A DNA stretch of 64,000 nucleotides from Ascoidea asiatica (lineage: Eukaryota > Ascomycota > Saccharomycetes > Ascoideales > Ascoideaceae). Below, piece by piece: positions 23,549-34,704 of the stretch. Under the pieces are notes generated by a model. The model saw nothing but the letters and a program-made list of their open reading frames with translations. It had not been told where the DNA came from and did not search any database. The stretch spans positions 65,916 to 129,915 of the forward strand of contig BCKQ01000001.1 of the NCBI GenBank assembly GCA_001600695.1. The letters run 5' to 3'. Within the stretch, counting starts at the first letter, position 1; each line of letters opens with the position of its first letter. The position numbers and the translations under genes are program-made.

Positions 23549-25014
23549 AATTCATAAAATTTAATTCATTTTGCTAGAAAGGCTTTTACCAATTTTGAGA
23601 AATAAAAATATTTTATAGATTTAATGATTACTATGATTACTATGATTACTATGATTATAATGATTACTATGATTATAATGATTACTATGATTATTACGAG
23701 TACTACTGTATAATCATAGTCACAGTGATTATGATTGTTATGATGATAATGACTATTTGACGATAAAAATGTGTAAAAAATATACAAAAACTTAGTGGGG
23801 TTATTACAGACATAAATGGGTCTGAATGAATTGAGATGAAAAGATTCATGGAAATCGATTGGAAAAGAAGTGAAAAGTCCGAGGAAATTCGAAATCAAAA
23901 GAAAGAAAAGAAAGAGAAGAAATTATTAATGCGAACAAAAACATAAATATAAATATAAACAAAAACATGAATTTAACTGAATATCTAAAAACAACAAACA
24001 TTACTTCTAAATAGATAAATATAAACAACAAAAAATAGATAAATAATCTAGGTCTTTAAATATTTTCCTTCCGGGATCAAATAAACTGTTCCTGAATAAA
24101 ATAGAATCTAACTATTGCAATCATTGATAGCTGAAAACATGAACTTTCTTATCCTCTATATTCATAATGATTTATAAATCATAAAACTCACTGTTCAGTC
24201 TTCTTCTCTTTTTCTCTTTTTTTGATCTCTTCTGTACTGTCTCTGCAGACTTTTCAGTTCTCAAACTCTTCATTTTCTGCTTCTTTTGTTTCTTTTGCTT
24301 CTGCAAATCTGCGTATTAGTAAATCCAGAATACTGGTCTCGCGCTTTATTTCCAACTTGCGCAAACTCCGAGCGCACTACTCAAAAGCTGCTGTGCATTT
24401 TGGGTGCCGATGTATGCATTGCTCTGTGCACGGGGTTCTCAAAACTGAAACTCCGAAAAAAAAGTAAAAGTCCCACTTCCCTGGCGTCACTTTTTTAGCC
24501 AATAACAGTGCTTCTCCGATTAGTTTCCCACTTGCTCCGGGCCAGTCTTTTCGGACTCCTTGACAGTCCTCGGCCCGCAGAACAGCCTCAGCCACACCAA
24601 CAGCCTCAGCTGACTCAGCACTTCTCAATAAATTACGTAATGAACGGCCTATTCCTTGCCGACTTGCCGCAGACCTTATTGCACAAGCTTAATTGAACTC
24701 AATTCGACTTAATTGAACTTAAATCCACTTAATTGAACTCAATTGTCCTAGTTAATTAAGGGAAATTATTGGTAAATTATTGGTAAATGTTGAAGTTTTA
24801 TTCAATGGTATTTACCCCAGTTTTTATCGAGCTTCAGATAATATTGTGTTATTATTTATTGTAGTTATTGTAGTTATTACGGTTATTATGGTTATTGTAT
24901 TTTACATTTGCTCCAGCCAGCTACTGGAAAATAAGTCTAAACCCAACAGTCAGTAATCAGTCAAGATTTCAGTTCAAATTCAATAATCAATTAATCCACC
25001 GACTTCAATATTTC

Positions 25015-25046
<32 letters not shown>

Positions 25047-25645
25047 TTTACTTATTTACTTATTTACTTATTTAATTATTTACAATATTAAATGCGAATC
25101 TGTTTTAGTTTTGCTCAAGAGAAATGAAATCAAATTTAGGAATCCTTGCTCCTCAATTTTTTTTTACAATTTGAAATGTCATTTGAACTGTATTAATGGA
25201 AGAATTCATTTCAATTTTGTATATTTTTAAACAATTTTAAATAAATTATAAAGAATTTTATTCAATTTCATAAAATTTAGTTCATTAAAGTGGGGTTCAT
25301 TATAATTTATTACATTTTAATCATTATTATCACAATGTTTATGTTTTTTCATTTATTTTCTTAATGATTGTTTATTTGTTATTACTATTTGTTGTTACTA
25401 TTTGTTATAATCATATTATCACTAATAAAGCAAAATATCAAAATGATATAAATATAGTCAATTATCTATCTCTTTTTTTTCTCAATTCTCTTGCTTATTC
25501 TTATCTTATCTTATCTCTATCTCAATCAACTTAAATTTGTCATTTATCAATTAACAATTAACAATTAACAATTATCAATTATCAAATATTAAATTTCAAT
25601 TATAAATTATCAACAATTCAACTATATAACTAACTAATTATTAAA
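23549..25645. other. Intergenic region upstream of the aldehyde dehydrogenase gene
   Basis: It holds a 9-bp tandem array after the Asi-type stop (about 23622-23700), AT-rich DNA, a GC-richer island at about 24240-24680 and a long AT-rich leader (24.7-25.6 kb) with an ATTT/ACTT array near 25018-25080. TGACTCA, a Gcn4-type site, occurs near 24609. Frames in the island (24222-24467, 24286-24498, 24377-24628) are not protein-like for this genome. Confidence 0.55.
23622..23700. repeat. 9-bp tandem array (GATTACTAT / GATTATAAT)
   Basis: About eight head-to-tail 9-mers alternating GATTACTAT and GATTATAAT just downstream of the Asi-type gene. Likely within its 3' untranslated region. Non-coding. Confidence 0.75.
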
Positions 25646-27145
25646 ATGACTTTACCTTTATCTGTTAAAATATCTTTACCAAATGGTTTGGAATATGAAC
25701 AACCAACAGGTTTATTTATAAATAATGAATTTGTTCCTTCAAAATCTGGTAAAACTTTTGCAGTTATAGATCCATCAACTGAAGAAAAAATTACTGATGT
25801 TTATGAAGGTTTTGCGGAAGATGTTGATATTGCTGTAGAAGCCGCTGATTATGCTTTTAAAAAAACAAATTGGGCAACTCAAGATCCTTCTAATAGAGGA
25901 AAATTATTATCAAAATTAGCTGATTTAGTTGAGAGAGATTTAGAAATTTTAGCTTCAATTGAATCTTTAGATAATGGTAAAGCAATAATTTTAGCAAGAG
26001 GTGATATTGGTTTAGTTGCTAATTATCTTAGATCTTGTGCAGGTTGGGCTGATAAAGTATTTGGTAATGTTATAGAAACTGGCGATTCTCATTTCTCTTA
26101 TGCTAGAAAAGAACCTTTAGGAGTTTGTGGTCAAATTATTCCATGGAATTTTCCTTTATTAATGTGGTCATGGAAAATTGGTCCTGCTTTAGCAACCGGT
26201 AATACTTGTGTAATGAAAACTGCAGAATCAACTCCTTTATCTGCTTTATATGCTTCAAAATTAATGGTTGAAGCAGGTTTCCCTCCTGGTGTTTTAAATA
26301 TTATTAATGGGTTTGGGCCAACTGCAGGTGCTGCAATTGCAAATCATTTAAAAATTAAAAAAATTGCTTTTACTGGTTCAACTAATACTGGTAGAATTAT
26401 AATGAAATCTGCTGCTGATTCAAATTTAAAAAAAGTTACTTTGGAATTAGGTGGTAAATCCCCAAATATTGTATTTGGTGATGCTGATATTGAAAAAGCT
26501 GTTTCAAATATTTCAATGGGTATTTTTTATAATTCTGGTGAAGTTTGCTGTGCAGGTTCAAGAGTTTATGTTCAAGATACTGTTTATGATAAAGTTTTAA
26601 AAGAATTTGCAAAAGATGCTGCACAAGTTAAAGTTGGTAATCCTTTTGATGAAGAAGTATTTCAAGGTGCTCAAACTTCTCAAATGCAAGTTGATAAAAT
26701 TTTAGATTATGTTAAAATTGGTAAAAAAGAAGGTGCAAAATTAATTTGTGGTGGTGAAAGATTAGGTACAAAAGGTTATTTCATTAAACCAACAATTTTT
26801 GCTGATGTTAAAGAAAATATGAGAATTGTCAAAGAAGAAATTTTTGGTCCGGTTGTTACAATTACTAAATTTTCAACTGTTGATGAAGTAGTTGAAATGG
26901 CTAATGATTCTCCATATGGTTTAGCTGCAGGTCTTCATACTAGTGATTTAAATAAAGCAATTGATGTTTCAAATAGAATTCAATCTGGTACTATTTGGAT
27001 TAATACTTATAATGATTTCCATCCAATGGTTCCATTTGGTGGTTATAATCAATCTGGTATTGGTAGAGAAATGGGTATTGAAGCTTTAGACAATTATACT
27101 CAAGTCAAAGCTGTCAGAATGAGAATCGAAAAAAAATACGCTTAA
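25646..27145 (+). CDS. Aldehyde dehydrogenase, cytosolic type, probably NAD-linked
   Basis: A full-length 499-residue ALDH oxidising aldehydes (acetaldehyde and others) to acids. Key residues are present: oxyanion Asn N168 in IIPWNFP, cofactor Lys K191, FTGSTNTGR at 242-250, general base E267 in LELGGKS, and catalytic Cys C301 in GEVCCAGSR. There is no mitochondrial presequence; the protein begins [20 protein letters not shown], directly at the family core, so it is probably cytosolic. After K191 comes TAES; the Glu at 194 matches the position that in NAD-dependent ALDH2 binds the adenine ribose hydroxyls, whereas NADP-preferring yeast Ald6 lacks it, so NAD use is inferred. Codon choice is highly biased (TTA, GGT, AGA) with no CTG seen, suggesting strong expression. 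ATG has A residues upstream. Orthology to ALD4, ALD5 or ALD6 is not settled. Confidence 0.93.
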   Translation: MTLPLSVKISLPNGLEYEQPTGLFINNEFVPSKSGKTFAVIDPSTEEKITDVYEGFAEDVDIAVEAADYAFKKTNWATQDPSNRGKLLSKLADLVERDLEILASIESLDNGKAIILARGDIGLVANYLRSCAGWADKVFGNVIETGDSHFSYARKEPLGVCGQIIPWNFPLLMWSWKIGPALATGNTCVMKTAESTPLSALYASKLMVEAGFPPGVLNIINGFGPTAGAAIANHLKIKKIAFTGSTNTGRIIMKSAADSNLKKVTLELGGKSPNIVFGDADIEKAVSNISMGIFYNSGEVCCAGSRVYVQDTVYDKVLKEFAKDAAQVKVGNPFDEEVFQGAQTSQMQVDKILDYVKIGKKEGAKLICGGERLGTKGYFIKPTIFADVKENMRIVKEEIFGPVVTITKFSTVDEVVEMANDSPYGLAAGLHTSDLNKAIDVSNRIQSGTIWINTYNDFHPMVPFGGYNQSGIGREMGIEALDNYTQVKAVRMRIEKKYA

Positions 27146-27578
27146 AGAAACTAAAATGGAATTTTTTTTATCTTTTATGATGAATATTTATATGCCTTAT
27201 TTTATGATAATGATATTTCTCTAGTTATTGAATATTTTTCTTTATTGTTTATTTTTGTTTTGTTATTTTTTTATTTGATTATGATTAATTATTTGTTAAT
27301 ACAAAAAAAGTTTACTAAAATATTTTTATTTTTATTACAATTTGTATGTATAAAAAGAGATAAAAAAATTTAATGGTCTATATTTTAAGAAAAACATTTT
27401 ATAATTTACAAAATAGCCTGAAAAAAATGAACAAAAAAATGGGAAAAAAATAAAAGTGTGATAAATAATAAAAAAAGTATAAGACAAGATAAGACAAAGT
27501 GATACATCATAGGTTAGAATGGGATAAAATAGGATAATATAACAATAGACTTAAAGAAATAGCTGGGAAAAAAAACTA
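27146..27578. other. Convergent 3' region between ALDH and RAD54
   Basis: AT-rich DNA between two convergent stop codons; it should contain both poly(A) sites. Nothing else seen. Confidence 0.6.
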
Positions 27579-30161
27579 TCAATGAGATATATATTGAAAA
27601 GTGTAACTGATATCATCGAAATGGAATTCATTTTGTAATAAAGTATCTTGAATTTTCTTTAAACCATCATGATTAACGTGATTCCAAGTTGTTGAATCAC
27701 CATAAAGCATTGCAGTCGATTTAATAATTTGTTTATCACCTTTACATCTTTTACAATTAAAAGTTGTATGAGTATCACAAGTAACATCAGGATCAAATTC
27801 AAATAATTGTCTTAAATTATCTGAAGAAAATAACCTTTCAACATCTTGATTTTCATCAACAACACATGATGATAAAGATAATTTCATTGATTGCCTTTGA
27901 AATATTTTTTCTTCAATTGTACCAGTTGAAATAAATCTATAAATAAAACAATGTTTCTTTTGACCATCTCTCCAAACTCTTGCTAAAGCTTGTTGATCAG
28001 AAGCTGGATTCCAATCTGGATCAATTAAAACTAATCTATTTGCACCAATTAAATTTATACCACAACCCCCAGCCTTTGAACTTAAAAGAAATACAAATTC
28101 TTTACCTTCAGGATCATTAAATCTATCAACTAATTTTTGTCTTTTATTAACATTCATTGTACCATCTAATCTTAAACTACCATAATTATTTCTTCTACAC
28201 ATAACTTCAATTAAATCAAGAGTTTGAGTATAATTTGAAATTAAAACAATCTTATCATCAGATTCTTTTTTAATTTTATATAAAAATCTTTGCAAAATTG
28301 AAAATTTTCCAGAAAATTGAGTTTGAATTTCTTTATTTCTACCAGAAGAATTTGAACTATTAACATAATCATCAGGTATTAAATCATCACAACCTGGAAT
28401 ATCTTCAGATAAATTTAGTAAATCAGGATGATTACATAATTTTTTTAATAAACCTATAGCTTTTAAAGGTTGAGAACCAACACCTCTTAATAATTTTCTG
28501 ATTTCAGGGGACTTCACAAAATAATTATAAATTTTTTTTTGCATTGGAGATAAATTAACAAAAATTACATGTTCATATTTTAATGGTAAATATTTTGATA
28601 AAATATCATTTGTTCTTCTAATAATAAATTTTGAAACAATATTATTTAATTCATTTAATTTTAATTGAGATTTTTTAACATCGGTTTCAGAAGCTAAAGA
28701 GTCTCTACCTTTTAAAATTGGATTTTCAAAATTTTTTTTAAATTCTAATTTTGTACCTAATAAACCTGGATTTGCAAAACTTAATAACGAAAAATATTCA
28801 GATAAATCATTTTGAATTGGAGTACCAGATAATATAACTCTTCTTGTACAATTTAACGAATTTAAAGAAGTAAAAGTCAAAGAATCATTATTTTTTAATC
28901 TATGACCTTCATCAGCTAATAATAAACCAATTTCAGTTTTTTTCAAATTTTCAACATTTCTTCTTAAAGTTTCATAAGAGATTATTAAAACAGGTTTAAC
29001 AATATTTCTACCAGAAGCTAAAGCCCAATTTTTAATAATTGAAGAAGTATCATTACCAGAATTATTTTTAATTTGTTTACCATCAATTGGTAATGGAGTT
29101 AAAGTACCGTTACCTAACCATTTAATAATTTCATTTGACCAATTTTTTACAAGAGATGAAGGACAAACAATTATAACTTTTTCAATAGTTTTTTTACCTC
29201 TTGGACTTTGATTTAATAAAGTCCACATTAAAGTTATACATTGTAAAGTTTTACCAAGACCCATTTCATCAGCCATTATACAACCTTTAGCAATTGGATG
29301 AACTAAACCGGAAGTACAATTATATAAAAATTTAACACCAGAAATTTGATGTGGTCTTAAAATTTTTGATAATCTTGGATCAATAATCACAGGTACATTT
29401 GGAGCATTTTTAATAACATCCTCTGGATTTTTATTAATTCCTAAAATTTCATTTAAAGATTTATGTACGTTTTTTTTAAAAGATAATAATTTTTTATTAT
29501 CACAATTTTCAGAAGTGTTATTATTGTCATCATCTAATTCTTTATCGTTATTAGGGTTGTTATTTTTCCTTAAATTAATTTCAGCTTCAGATAAAGTTGG
29601 AAATTTATCAATAGTTGGATCATATAATACTATTGAGAATTGATCATTTGGATCAAATAAAGGTTTTGGTAATAGTAATTGTTTTCTTCTTGTACCTAAA
29701 GTTGGAGGTAAATGATTATTAAGTAAATATTTGAAATTAAAATTTGATTGACTAAAATTTTTATGATTAACATTGAATGGAATTTTAAAATTTTTTTTTA
29801 TTGTTAATTGAATAGTATTATTCAAATTTGATAATAATAATCTTTTTGGATTTAAAGCATTTTTAGTTTTTCTTGTTATATTATTATAATTGTCATTATC
29901 ATTATCATTATTATTATTTCTTTTATTATTATTTTCTTTATCATTTATATCAAAAAATTGATCAGAATAATTAATCAATTTCAATCTTGCTTTTCTTAAA
30001 GGTAAATTTAATTGAGAATTTCTTTTTTTTATTGGAATTGTAAACGGTTTTGAAAGTACTTTTAATGGATCTTTTATTAATTTGGGTTTTTTTGAATTTG
30101 GTAAAGCAGCACCTATACCTAAAGCAGAAGTTGGACCATTAGGTAATTTTCTTTTTGCCAT
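27579..30161 (-). CDS. RAD54: Rad54 DNA translocase of homologous recombination
   Basis: An 860-residue SNF2-family ATPase that works with Rad51 in strand invasion and removes Rad51 from duplex DNA. It is collinear with yeast Rad54 from end to end: N-terminus MAKRKLPNGPTSALGIGA, IVLYDPTID near 177, VIIDPRLSKILRPHQ near 259, Walker A DEMGLGKT at 298-305, DEGH box at 417-420, SGTPIQNDLSEYF, FIIRRTNDILSKYLP, IVLISNYTQTLDLIE, LSSKAGGCGINL and QALARVWRDGQKKHCFIYRF, and the C-terminal zinc-like motif with TCDTHTTFNCKRCKG, ending in YISH as in yeast. Asn/Asp inserts occur near residues 76-94 and 200-215. An ACGCGA element resembling an MCB (G1/S, damage-responsive) lies about 345 bases upstream at 30505-30510, weak evidence for cell-cycle control. 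Start and length agree with the family. Confidence 0.97.
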   Translation of the reverse strand: MAKRKLPNGPTSALGIGAALPNSKKPKLIKDPLKVLSKPFTIPIKKRNSQLNLPLRKARLKLINYSDQFFDINDKENNNKRNNNNDNDNDNYNNITRKTKNALNPKRLLLSNLNNTIQLTIKKNFKIPFNVNHKNFSQSNFNFKYLLNNHLPPTLGTRRKQLLLPKPLFDPNDQFSIVLYDPTIDKFPTLSEAEINLRKNNNPNNDKELDDDNNNTSENCDNKKLLSFKKNVHKSLNEILGINKNPEDVIKNAPNVPVIIDPRLSKILRPHQISGVKFLYNCTSGLVHPIAKGCIMADEMGLGKTLQCITLMWTLLNQSPRGKKTIEKVIIVCPSSLVKNWSNEIIKWLGNGTLTPLPIDGKQIKNNSGNDTSSIIKNWALASGRNIVKPVLIISYETLRRNVENLKKTEIGLLLADEGHRLKNNDSLTFTSLNSLNCTRRVILSGTPIQNDLSEYFSLLSFANPGLLGTKLEFKKNFENPILKGRDSLASETDVKKSQLKLNELNNIVSKFIIRRTNDILSKYLPLKYEHVIFVNLSPMQKKIYNYFVKSPEIRKLLRGVGSQPLKAIGLLKKLCNHPDLLNLSEDIPGCDDLIPDDYVNSSNSSGRNKEIQTQFSGKFSILQRFLYKIKKESDDKIVLISNYTQTLDLIEVMCRRNNYGSLRLDGTMNVNKRQKLVDRFNDPEGKEFVFLLSSKAGGCGINLIGANRLVLIDPDWNPASDQQALARVWRDGQKKHCFIYRFISTGTIEEKIFQRQSMKLSLSSCVVDENQDVERLFSSDNLRQLFEFDPDVTCDTHTTFNCKRCKGDKQIIKSTAMLYGDSTTWNHVNHDGLKKIQDTLLQNEFHFDDISYTFQYISH

Positions 30162-31333
30162 ATATATAAGTTATATGAATTATATGAATTATATAAATAT
30201 TATGGATAATATATAAATGAGATTAAGATATAATGAATGTATTTGAATTAAAGAAAGTTATGAGAAGGTTTATAAGTGATATGAATATTATGAATATTAT
30301 TGTAAATATTCTTTCATTTCTTATTCATTTGAATCAAATTAAAATTAATATAATCAATGATGATTAATAATTGAAAAATATTACAAGAAGTTATTATGGA
30401 ATAATGAATATCTAGACTAAAAAGAATTGAATTAAAACTAATTCGAACTGAATTGTATTAAATCACAATCAGTAATCAATAAAATGAGTGAAATTAATTC
30501 AATTACGCGATCCGCATACCCAAACAGGATCCATGGCTATTGTTTACAACCTAAAGAAGAAATCCTTACCAAGGTCGTTTTTTGATCCGTAGTAAAGATC
30601 CGGAACGCTGGCTCCGCTGCTAAATACCGGCAAATACATTTAAATACGGCTACCTGCTTGTTTATGTTAACCCACATATCTGAATTTAAATAAAAAAACC
30701 CATATAATTGGTCTCGTTTTTAAACTAATTTAATTGAGACCATAACAGAGGGTGTTCTTGGATGGTGCAGTAGAAACATCAAAAACAGCAGAAGCAGCAG
30801 CAGTGGCAACAGGAGTAGACAAAAGAGACAAAGCATCAGAAGAACCACAAATAACATAGGAATAAGAGCAAACAATAGCCCGGCCATTAATAGAAGAAGA
30901 ACAAAAATAAGAACAGGAGTATGGTGGATGAGTGAGCTGTTTCTGCTGCTTTATCATCTTCTTCTTCCTCTTCATATTATTATTATTAGTTCATGCTCCT
31001 TTTAATCAGTTTCTTCTCGTTCTTCTCGTTCTTGCTTTGAGTGTTGTGTGGTGCAATGAACTCATCCAATCGCAGTTCTCGTCTAGCTTAAAAAATGGTT
31101 TATTTAACTCCTATTTTAAATCCTATTTCTGTTCTGATTGTTATTTCTCTATTTTCAGACTCTGTTTTTGATTTAATCTGTTATCGAAGTGATATAACAA
31201 TCAAATGATACAACAATGGATCAAGATATGATTCGAGAAATGATATAAGATATGATATAAGATAAGACAAAATGTATCTCATTATTTCATTCAATTAGTT
31301 TCCTTATTTCTTTCTTTTTTCTCATAGTTCAAA
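30162..31333. promoter_or_regulatory. Divergent upstream region shared by RAD54 and a plus-strand unknown gene
   Basis: AT-rich DNA with two GC-richer patches, about 30500-30660 and 30740-31100. The first contains ACGCGA (30505) and repeated GATCC-type words. Frames in the second patch (30730-30975 on minus, 30932-31171 on plus) are opposed, hydrophobic or Ala/Ser-rich and not convincing genes. Confidence 0.5.
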
Positions 31334-32845
31334 ATGATTCAAAACATTACAAACGCTATAAAAAGGTCCTCTCTCTGTTCTCGATCTAGTAAAAATAAGA
31401 ATAATGATGATTACTCTCTCCAAAGAAAGAAGACTGCTTCTTCATTACCAACTTATTTTTATTATTCAAAGTCTCAACGACCTTCTTTTTCTTCTTCTTC
31501 CAAGTCTTTCAAGTCTTCAAAGTCTTTTAAATCTTCTTCTTTCTACCCGCGCTTAACCAATAATTTGAATTCCGTGGCGCTAAACAATAAAAATATCAAT
31601 AACAAATATAATAACAACAATATCAAATATAATAACAACAATATCAAATATAATAATAAAAACAATATCAATATCAATAACAAAAATAATAAAAAATTGA
31701 TAAGATATGGTAAGAAATTATATACTCTTCATTTACATTCAATTAAAAAGAGAAAAAATTTATCTCAATTAAATAATAAAAATAAATTCAAAACTTATAA
31801 ATTATTCTCAAAATCTGATTCAAATTTAAATTTACCACTTCAAATTACTCTTCAATCTTCAACAAATAATAACAGACCAATCAAATTAACTAGCATTAAT
31901 CCAATTCAACCTGTTAAAAGAATAATCAAAAAAGAAAAATTATTATCCAAGAAAAAAAAAATTTCATTGTCAAAATCAACTCAAACTAAAAAAAAAAAAA
32001 TGTCAAGTAATATCAAAGTTAATAATATTCAACCCCATAATCAAATTGATATTCAAAATTTATTAAATGAATTTGATAATTTTACTTTAATTGAAAATAC
32101 TAATGAATTCCAAAATCAATTTCAATATAATTTTGAAAATGATAATGATAATGATTTAGAAATTGAAAATGAATTAGAAAATGAAATAAAAAATTTATTA
32201 AATTTAAATAATTTAAATTTTATTAATTTAAATCAAAATTTGTCTAAATTCAATAACTTATTCAATAAAATTGAATTAAATTTAAATCTTTTTCTTCCGA
32301 ATAATAATAATAATAAGAATAGTAAAAACTCTATTGATAATATTGACAACTCTATTGATAACTCTATTGATAATTCTATCGATATATCGGATAAGGTTAC
32401 TGAAAATATTCATGATAATAATCAAGATTATATACAAGAAGACAATCAAGATGATGAGGATGATATTGAAGATACTAGTCAAGACAATAATCATAATATA
32501 AATAATTATGATAAATTAAGAACTGAGTTTCATAATATATTAAATAATAATATTTCAATTAATTCAAATTACAATAACGATAATAATAATGATAACGATA
32601 CCAATATCAATACCAATAATATAAAAAATATTAAAAATTTAAATTTATTAAAAAATGTAATTGATGATTCTTTTAATCTTATTAATAATCCAATCAATTT
32701 CTCAAATAATATAATAGATAATAAAAATAAAAATGAAAATGAAGAAATTAAATTATTCAATTATAATAATGATTTAAAGAAAAAATCTGATAATTTTATT
32801 TATAATCTCGGTGAATTAATTGATAATATTAATATAACTCTATAA
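31334..32845 (+). CDS. Low-complexity Asn/Lys/Ser-rich protein, unrecognised
   Basis: A 503-residue frame. The first ~75 residues are Ser/Lys-rich (SSKSFKSSKSFKSSSFYPR) and basic; then an array of NIKYNNN-type repeats (about 90-115); a Lys/Ser-rich middle with two strongly basic blocks; an acidic Asn/Glu/Asp half with repeated NSIDNSIDNSID (about 335-355); and a C-terminus FIYNLGELIDNINITL. No domain, signal peptide or membrane segment is visible. Sequence this simple can be a disordered regulator, but function is unknown. Codon use fits the local genes and the frame is long, so it is likely real. Its stop is only 26 bases from the end of the convergent acetyltransferase-type gene. Confidence 0.65.
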   Translation: MIQNITNAIKRSSLCSRSSKNKNNDDYSLQRKKTASSLPTYFYYSKSQRPSFSSSSKSFKSSKSFKSSSFYPRLTNNLNSVALNNKNINNKYNNNNIKYNNNNIKYNNKNNININNKNNKKLIRYGKKLYTLHLHSIKKRKNLSQLNNKNKFKTYKLFSKSDSNLNLPLQITLQSSTNNNRPIKLTSINPIQPVKRIIKKEKLLSKKKKISLSKSTQTKKKKMSSNIKVNNIQPHNQIDIQNLLNEFDNFTLIENTNEFQNQFQYNFENDNDNDLEIENELENEIKNLLNLNNLNFINLNQNLSKFNNLFNKIELNLNLFLPNNNNNKNSKNSIDNIDNSIDNSIDNSIDISDKVTENIHDNNQDYIQEDNQDDEDDIEDTSQDNNHNINNYDKLRTEFHNILNNNISINSNYNNDNNNDNDTNINTNNIKNIKNLNLLKNVIDDSFNLINNPINFSNNIIDNKNKNENEEIKLFNYNNDLKKKSDNFIYNLGELIDNINITL

Positions 32846-32871
32846 TTCATTACAATGACATTCTTTAATCA

Positions 32872-34704
32872 TTACATTTCAATACAATAATTTAAAATTA
32901 ATTCAAAATTTGAATAAATTAATTCAATCTCTTTTGAAAATTCTCTTAATGATGTTAAAACAATATTAATACCACCGATTTCACTACTCACAACATTCAT
33001 ACAAAAATATACTCCTGTTGCACATCCAATTGGTTGAGTGAAAATTAAATCCTCTAATGCAATTGAATCTTTTTCATTATTCAATTTATTATCTGATTTT
33101 TCAATTAATCCAAGATTAGAAATTTCCATCATCGTATGTCTTGAGGATGTACTTTTTAAATTTAAAAAATTATTGACATCCGAATATTCTAACATTCCAA
33201 TATATTGAATATGATTTTTATCATCAATGATTTCATGAATTTTATCATTAATTAATTTAATAAAATCCCAATTGATAACTTTTGATAGATTTTCTTTTTT
33301 ACTGAGAAATTCAAAGGAATATCCTTCTGAATTATTCTTATCATCGCTACTGCTGCTATTATTGATTTTATAAAAAGAAGGTAAAATCAATTTCAATTGG
33401 GATACAGCTAAAATGAAATTATCATCAAATTCTTCAATATTATTTTCACTATTAATAGTTGAATTAATATTTTTTATTAAAGGTCTAAAATTAATTGGAA
33501 CCATCATTGAAATATCATGAAGTTTGGAAACAGGAGAAATTGATAATAAATAAATATATGATAAAAATGCTGTTAATTTGATTTTTTTAGTTCTTATTAA
33601 ATTTAGTAATTTTTTTGAATTCACACTATTAATATTAAATAATTTATGTTTGGTATTGGGATCTCCAGGTTTATTTATTATATTTTTATTAAGATAATGA
33701 TTACCAATAATTAAATTTGAATAGTCTTTGAAATTTGTTAATTGTTTAAAAGGATTAAAAATTGAAAAATATGAAAAACAATTTGAAATTTTTTTATGAA
33801 TTCTAAAATATAATTCTTTTTTAGCAAATGGAGTCAATTCATCAAAATATGTCCAAAGATAAAAGAATAAAGAAGGTTTTAAACTTATATATTTATTAGT
33901 TGGTTGAACAATTGGCTTCAAAGTTTTATAATCATTTTTTAAATTAAATACTTCAATTTCATTATTGAATTCATTACTTAAATTCTCATTTGATGAATTT
34001 TCTTTCAATTTGTTAAATTGGTTATTTAATATTCTTAAAAAGTTTTTATGGAAATTTTTACCTGAAGTACCATCAAATAAAATATGATCACAATAAAATA
34101 TAATTGTTTTTTTGTTTAGCACTGTTATTTTCCATAATGGCTGATTAATTGAACATAATTCAAAAATATGATTTTGTACAACATTTTGAATATAGTTGAT
34201 AACCAAATCTCTTTTATTATTATCATCATCATCATTATTGTCATTTTCAATTTCAACAAATTTTACAATTGAATCAAATTTGATATAATCAACAGGCTTT
34301 AAAATTGAATTCCAATCAGAATTTGGAAAATAATTCAATGGTAAATACATTGATAAATAGTTCAATGGAAAATCATTATATTTTTTTTTAATTGAATTAT
34401 CATTGAATACATTTAAAGTAAAAACAGTAAATTCATTAATTAATTGTTTGATTGAATTAAATAATAATTCATTTGAAATATCAATATTATAAGTACCAGC
34501 AACTGAAAAACATGTATATAATTTTTTTTGATTTCTTAATCTATAATAGTGTTCAAAAGACCATAATTCTCTTGATAATTTTTCATTAATAATATTACCA
34601 GAATCTATAGATTCTGAAAGTGGTTTTATTTGCTGTTTGTCTTTAGTCGAAGAATCTTTTGAAGAAATTGATGTAGTTGATGGAGTTGATGGAGTGGAAG
34701 TCAT
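32872..34704 (-). CDS. Alcohol O-acetyltransferase-type enzyme (AATase family, Atf/Sli1-like)
   Basis: A 610-residue protein of the fungal AATase family, which uses acetyl-CoA to acetylate alcohols (ester formation), sterols or, in Sli1, amines. Seen: KLSRELWSFEHYYRLRNQ near 42-60, matching the family start where a conserved Leu-Ser precedes an aromatic/Arg segment; the catalytic HxxxD motif as H207-I-L-F-D211 within FYCDHILFDGTSG; MMVPINFRPLI near 400; and EISNLGL near 545, the conserved Ser-Asn-Leu-Gly segment. Length is somewhat above the usual 480-540 residues, from Asn/Asp inserts (about 154-165) and a Ser/Thr-rich N-terminus. Substrate cannot be predicted. Ends 26 bases from the convergent gene to its left. 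The first ATG is used. Confidence 0.85.
   Translation of the reverse strand: MTSTPSTPSTTSISSKDSSTKDKQQIKPLSESIDSGNIINEKLSRELWSFEHYYRLRNQKKLYTCFSVAGTYNIDISNELLFNSIKQLINEFTVFTLNVFNDNSIKKKYNDFPLNYLSMYLPLNYFPNSDWNSILKPVDYIKFDSIVKFVEIENDNNDDDDNNKRDLVINYIQNVVQNHIFELCSINQPLWKITVLNKKTIIFYCDHILFDGTSGKNFHKNFLRILNNQFNKLKENSSNENLSNEFNNEIEVFNLKNDYKTLKPIVQPTNKYISLKPSLFFYLWTYFDELTPFAKKELYFRIHKKISNCFSYFSIFNPFKQLTNFKDYSNLIIGNHYLNKNIINKPGDPNTKHKLFNINSVNSKKLLNLIRTKKIKLTAFLSYIYLLSISPVSKLHDISMMVPINFRPLIKNINSTINSENNIEEFDDNFILAVSQLKLILPSFYKINNSSSSDDKNNSEGYSFEFLSKKENLSKVINWDFIKLINDKIHEIIDDKNHIQYIGMLEYSDVNNFLNLKSTSSRHTMMEISNLGLIEKSDNKLNNEKDSIALEDLIFTQPIGCATGVYFCMNVVSSEIGGINIVLTSLREFSKEIELIYSNFELILNYCIEM

Noticed and set aside
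24222-24696. Frames of 62-83 codons on both strands in the ALDH upstream island
   Set aside because: Opposed and overlapping, foreign codon use, no motif; treated as promoter composition.
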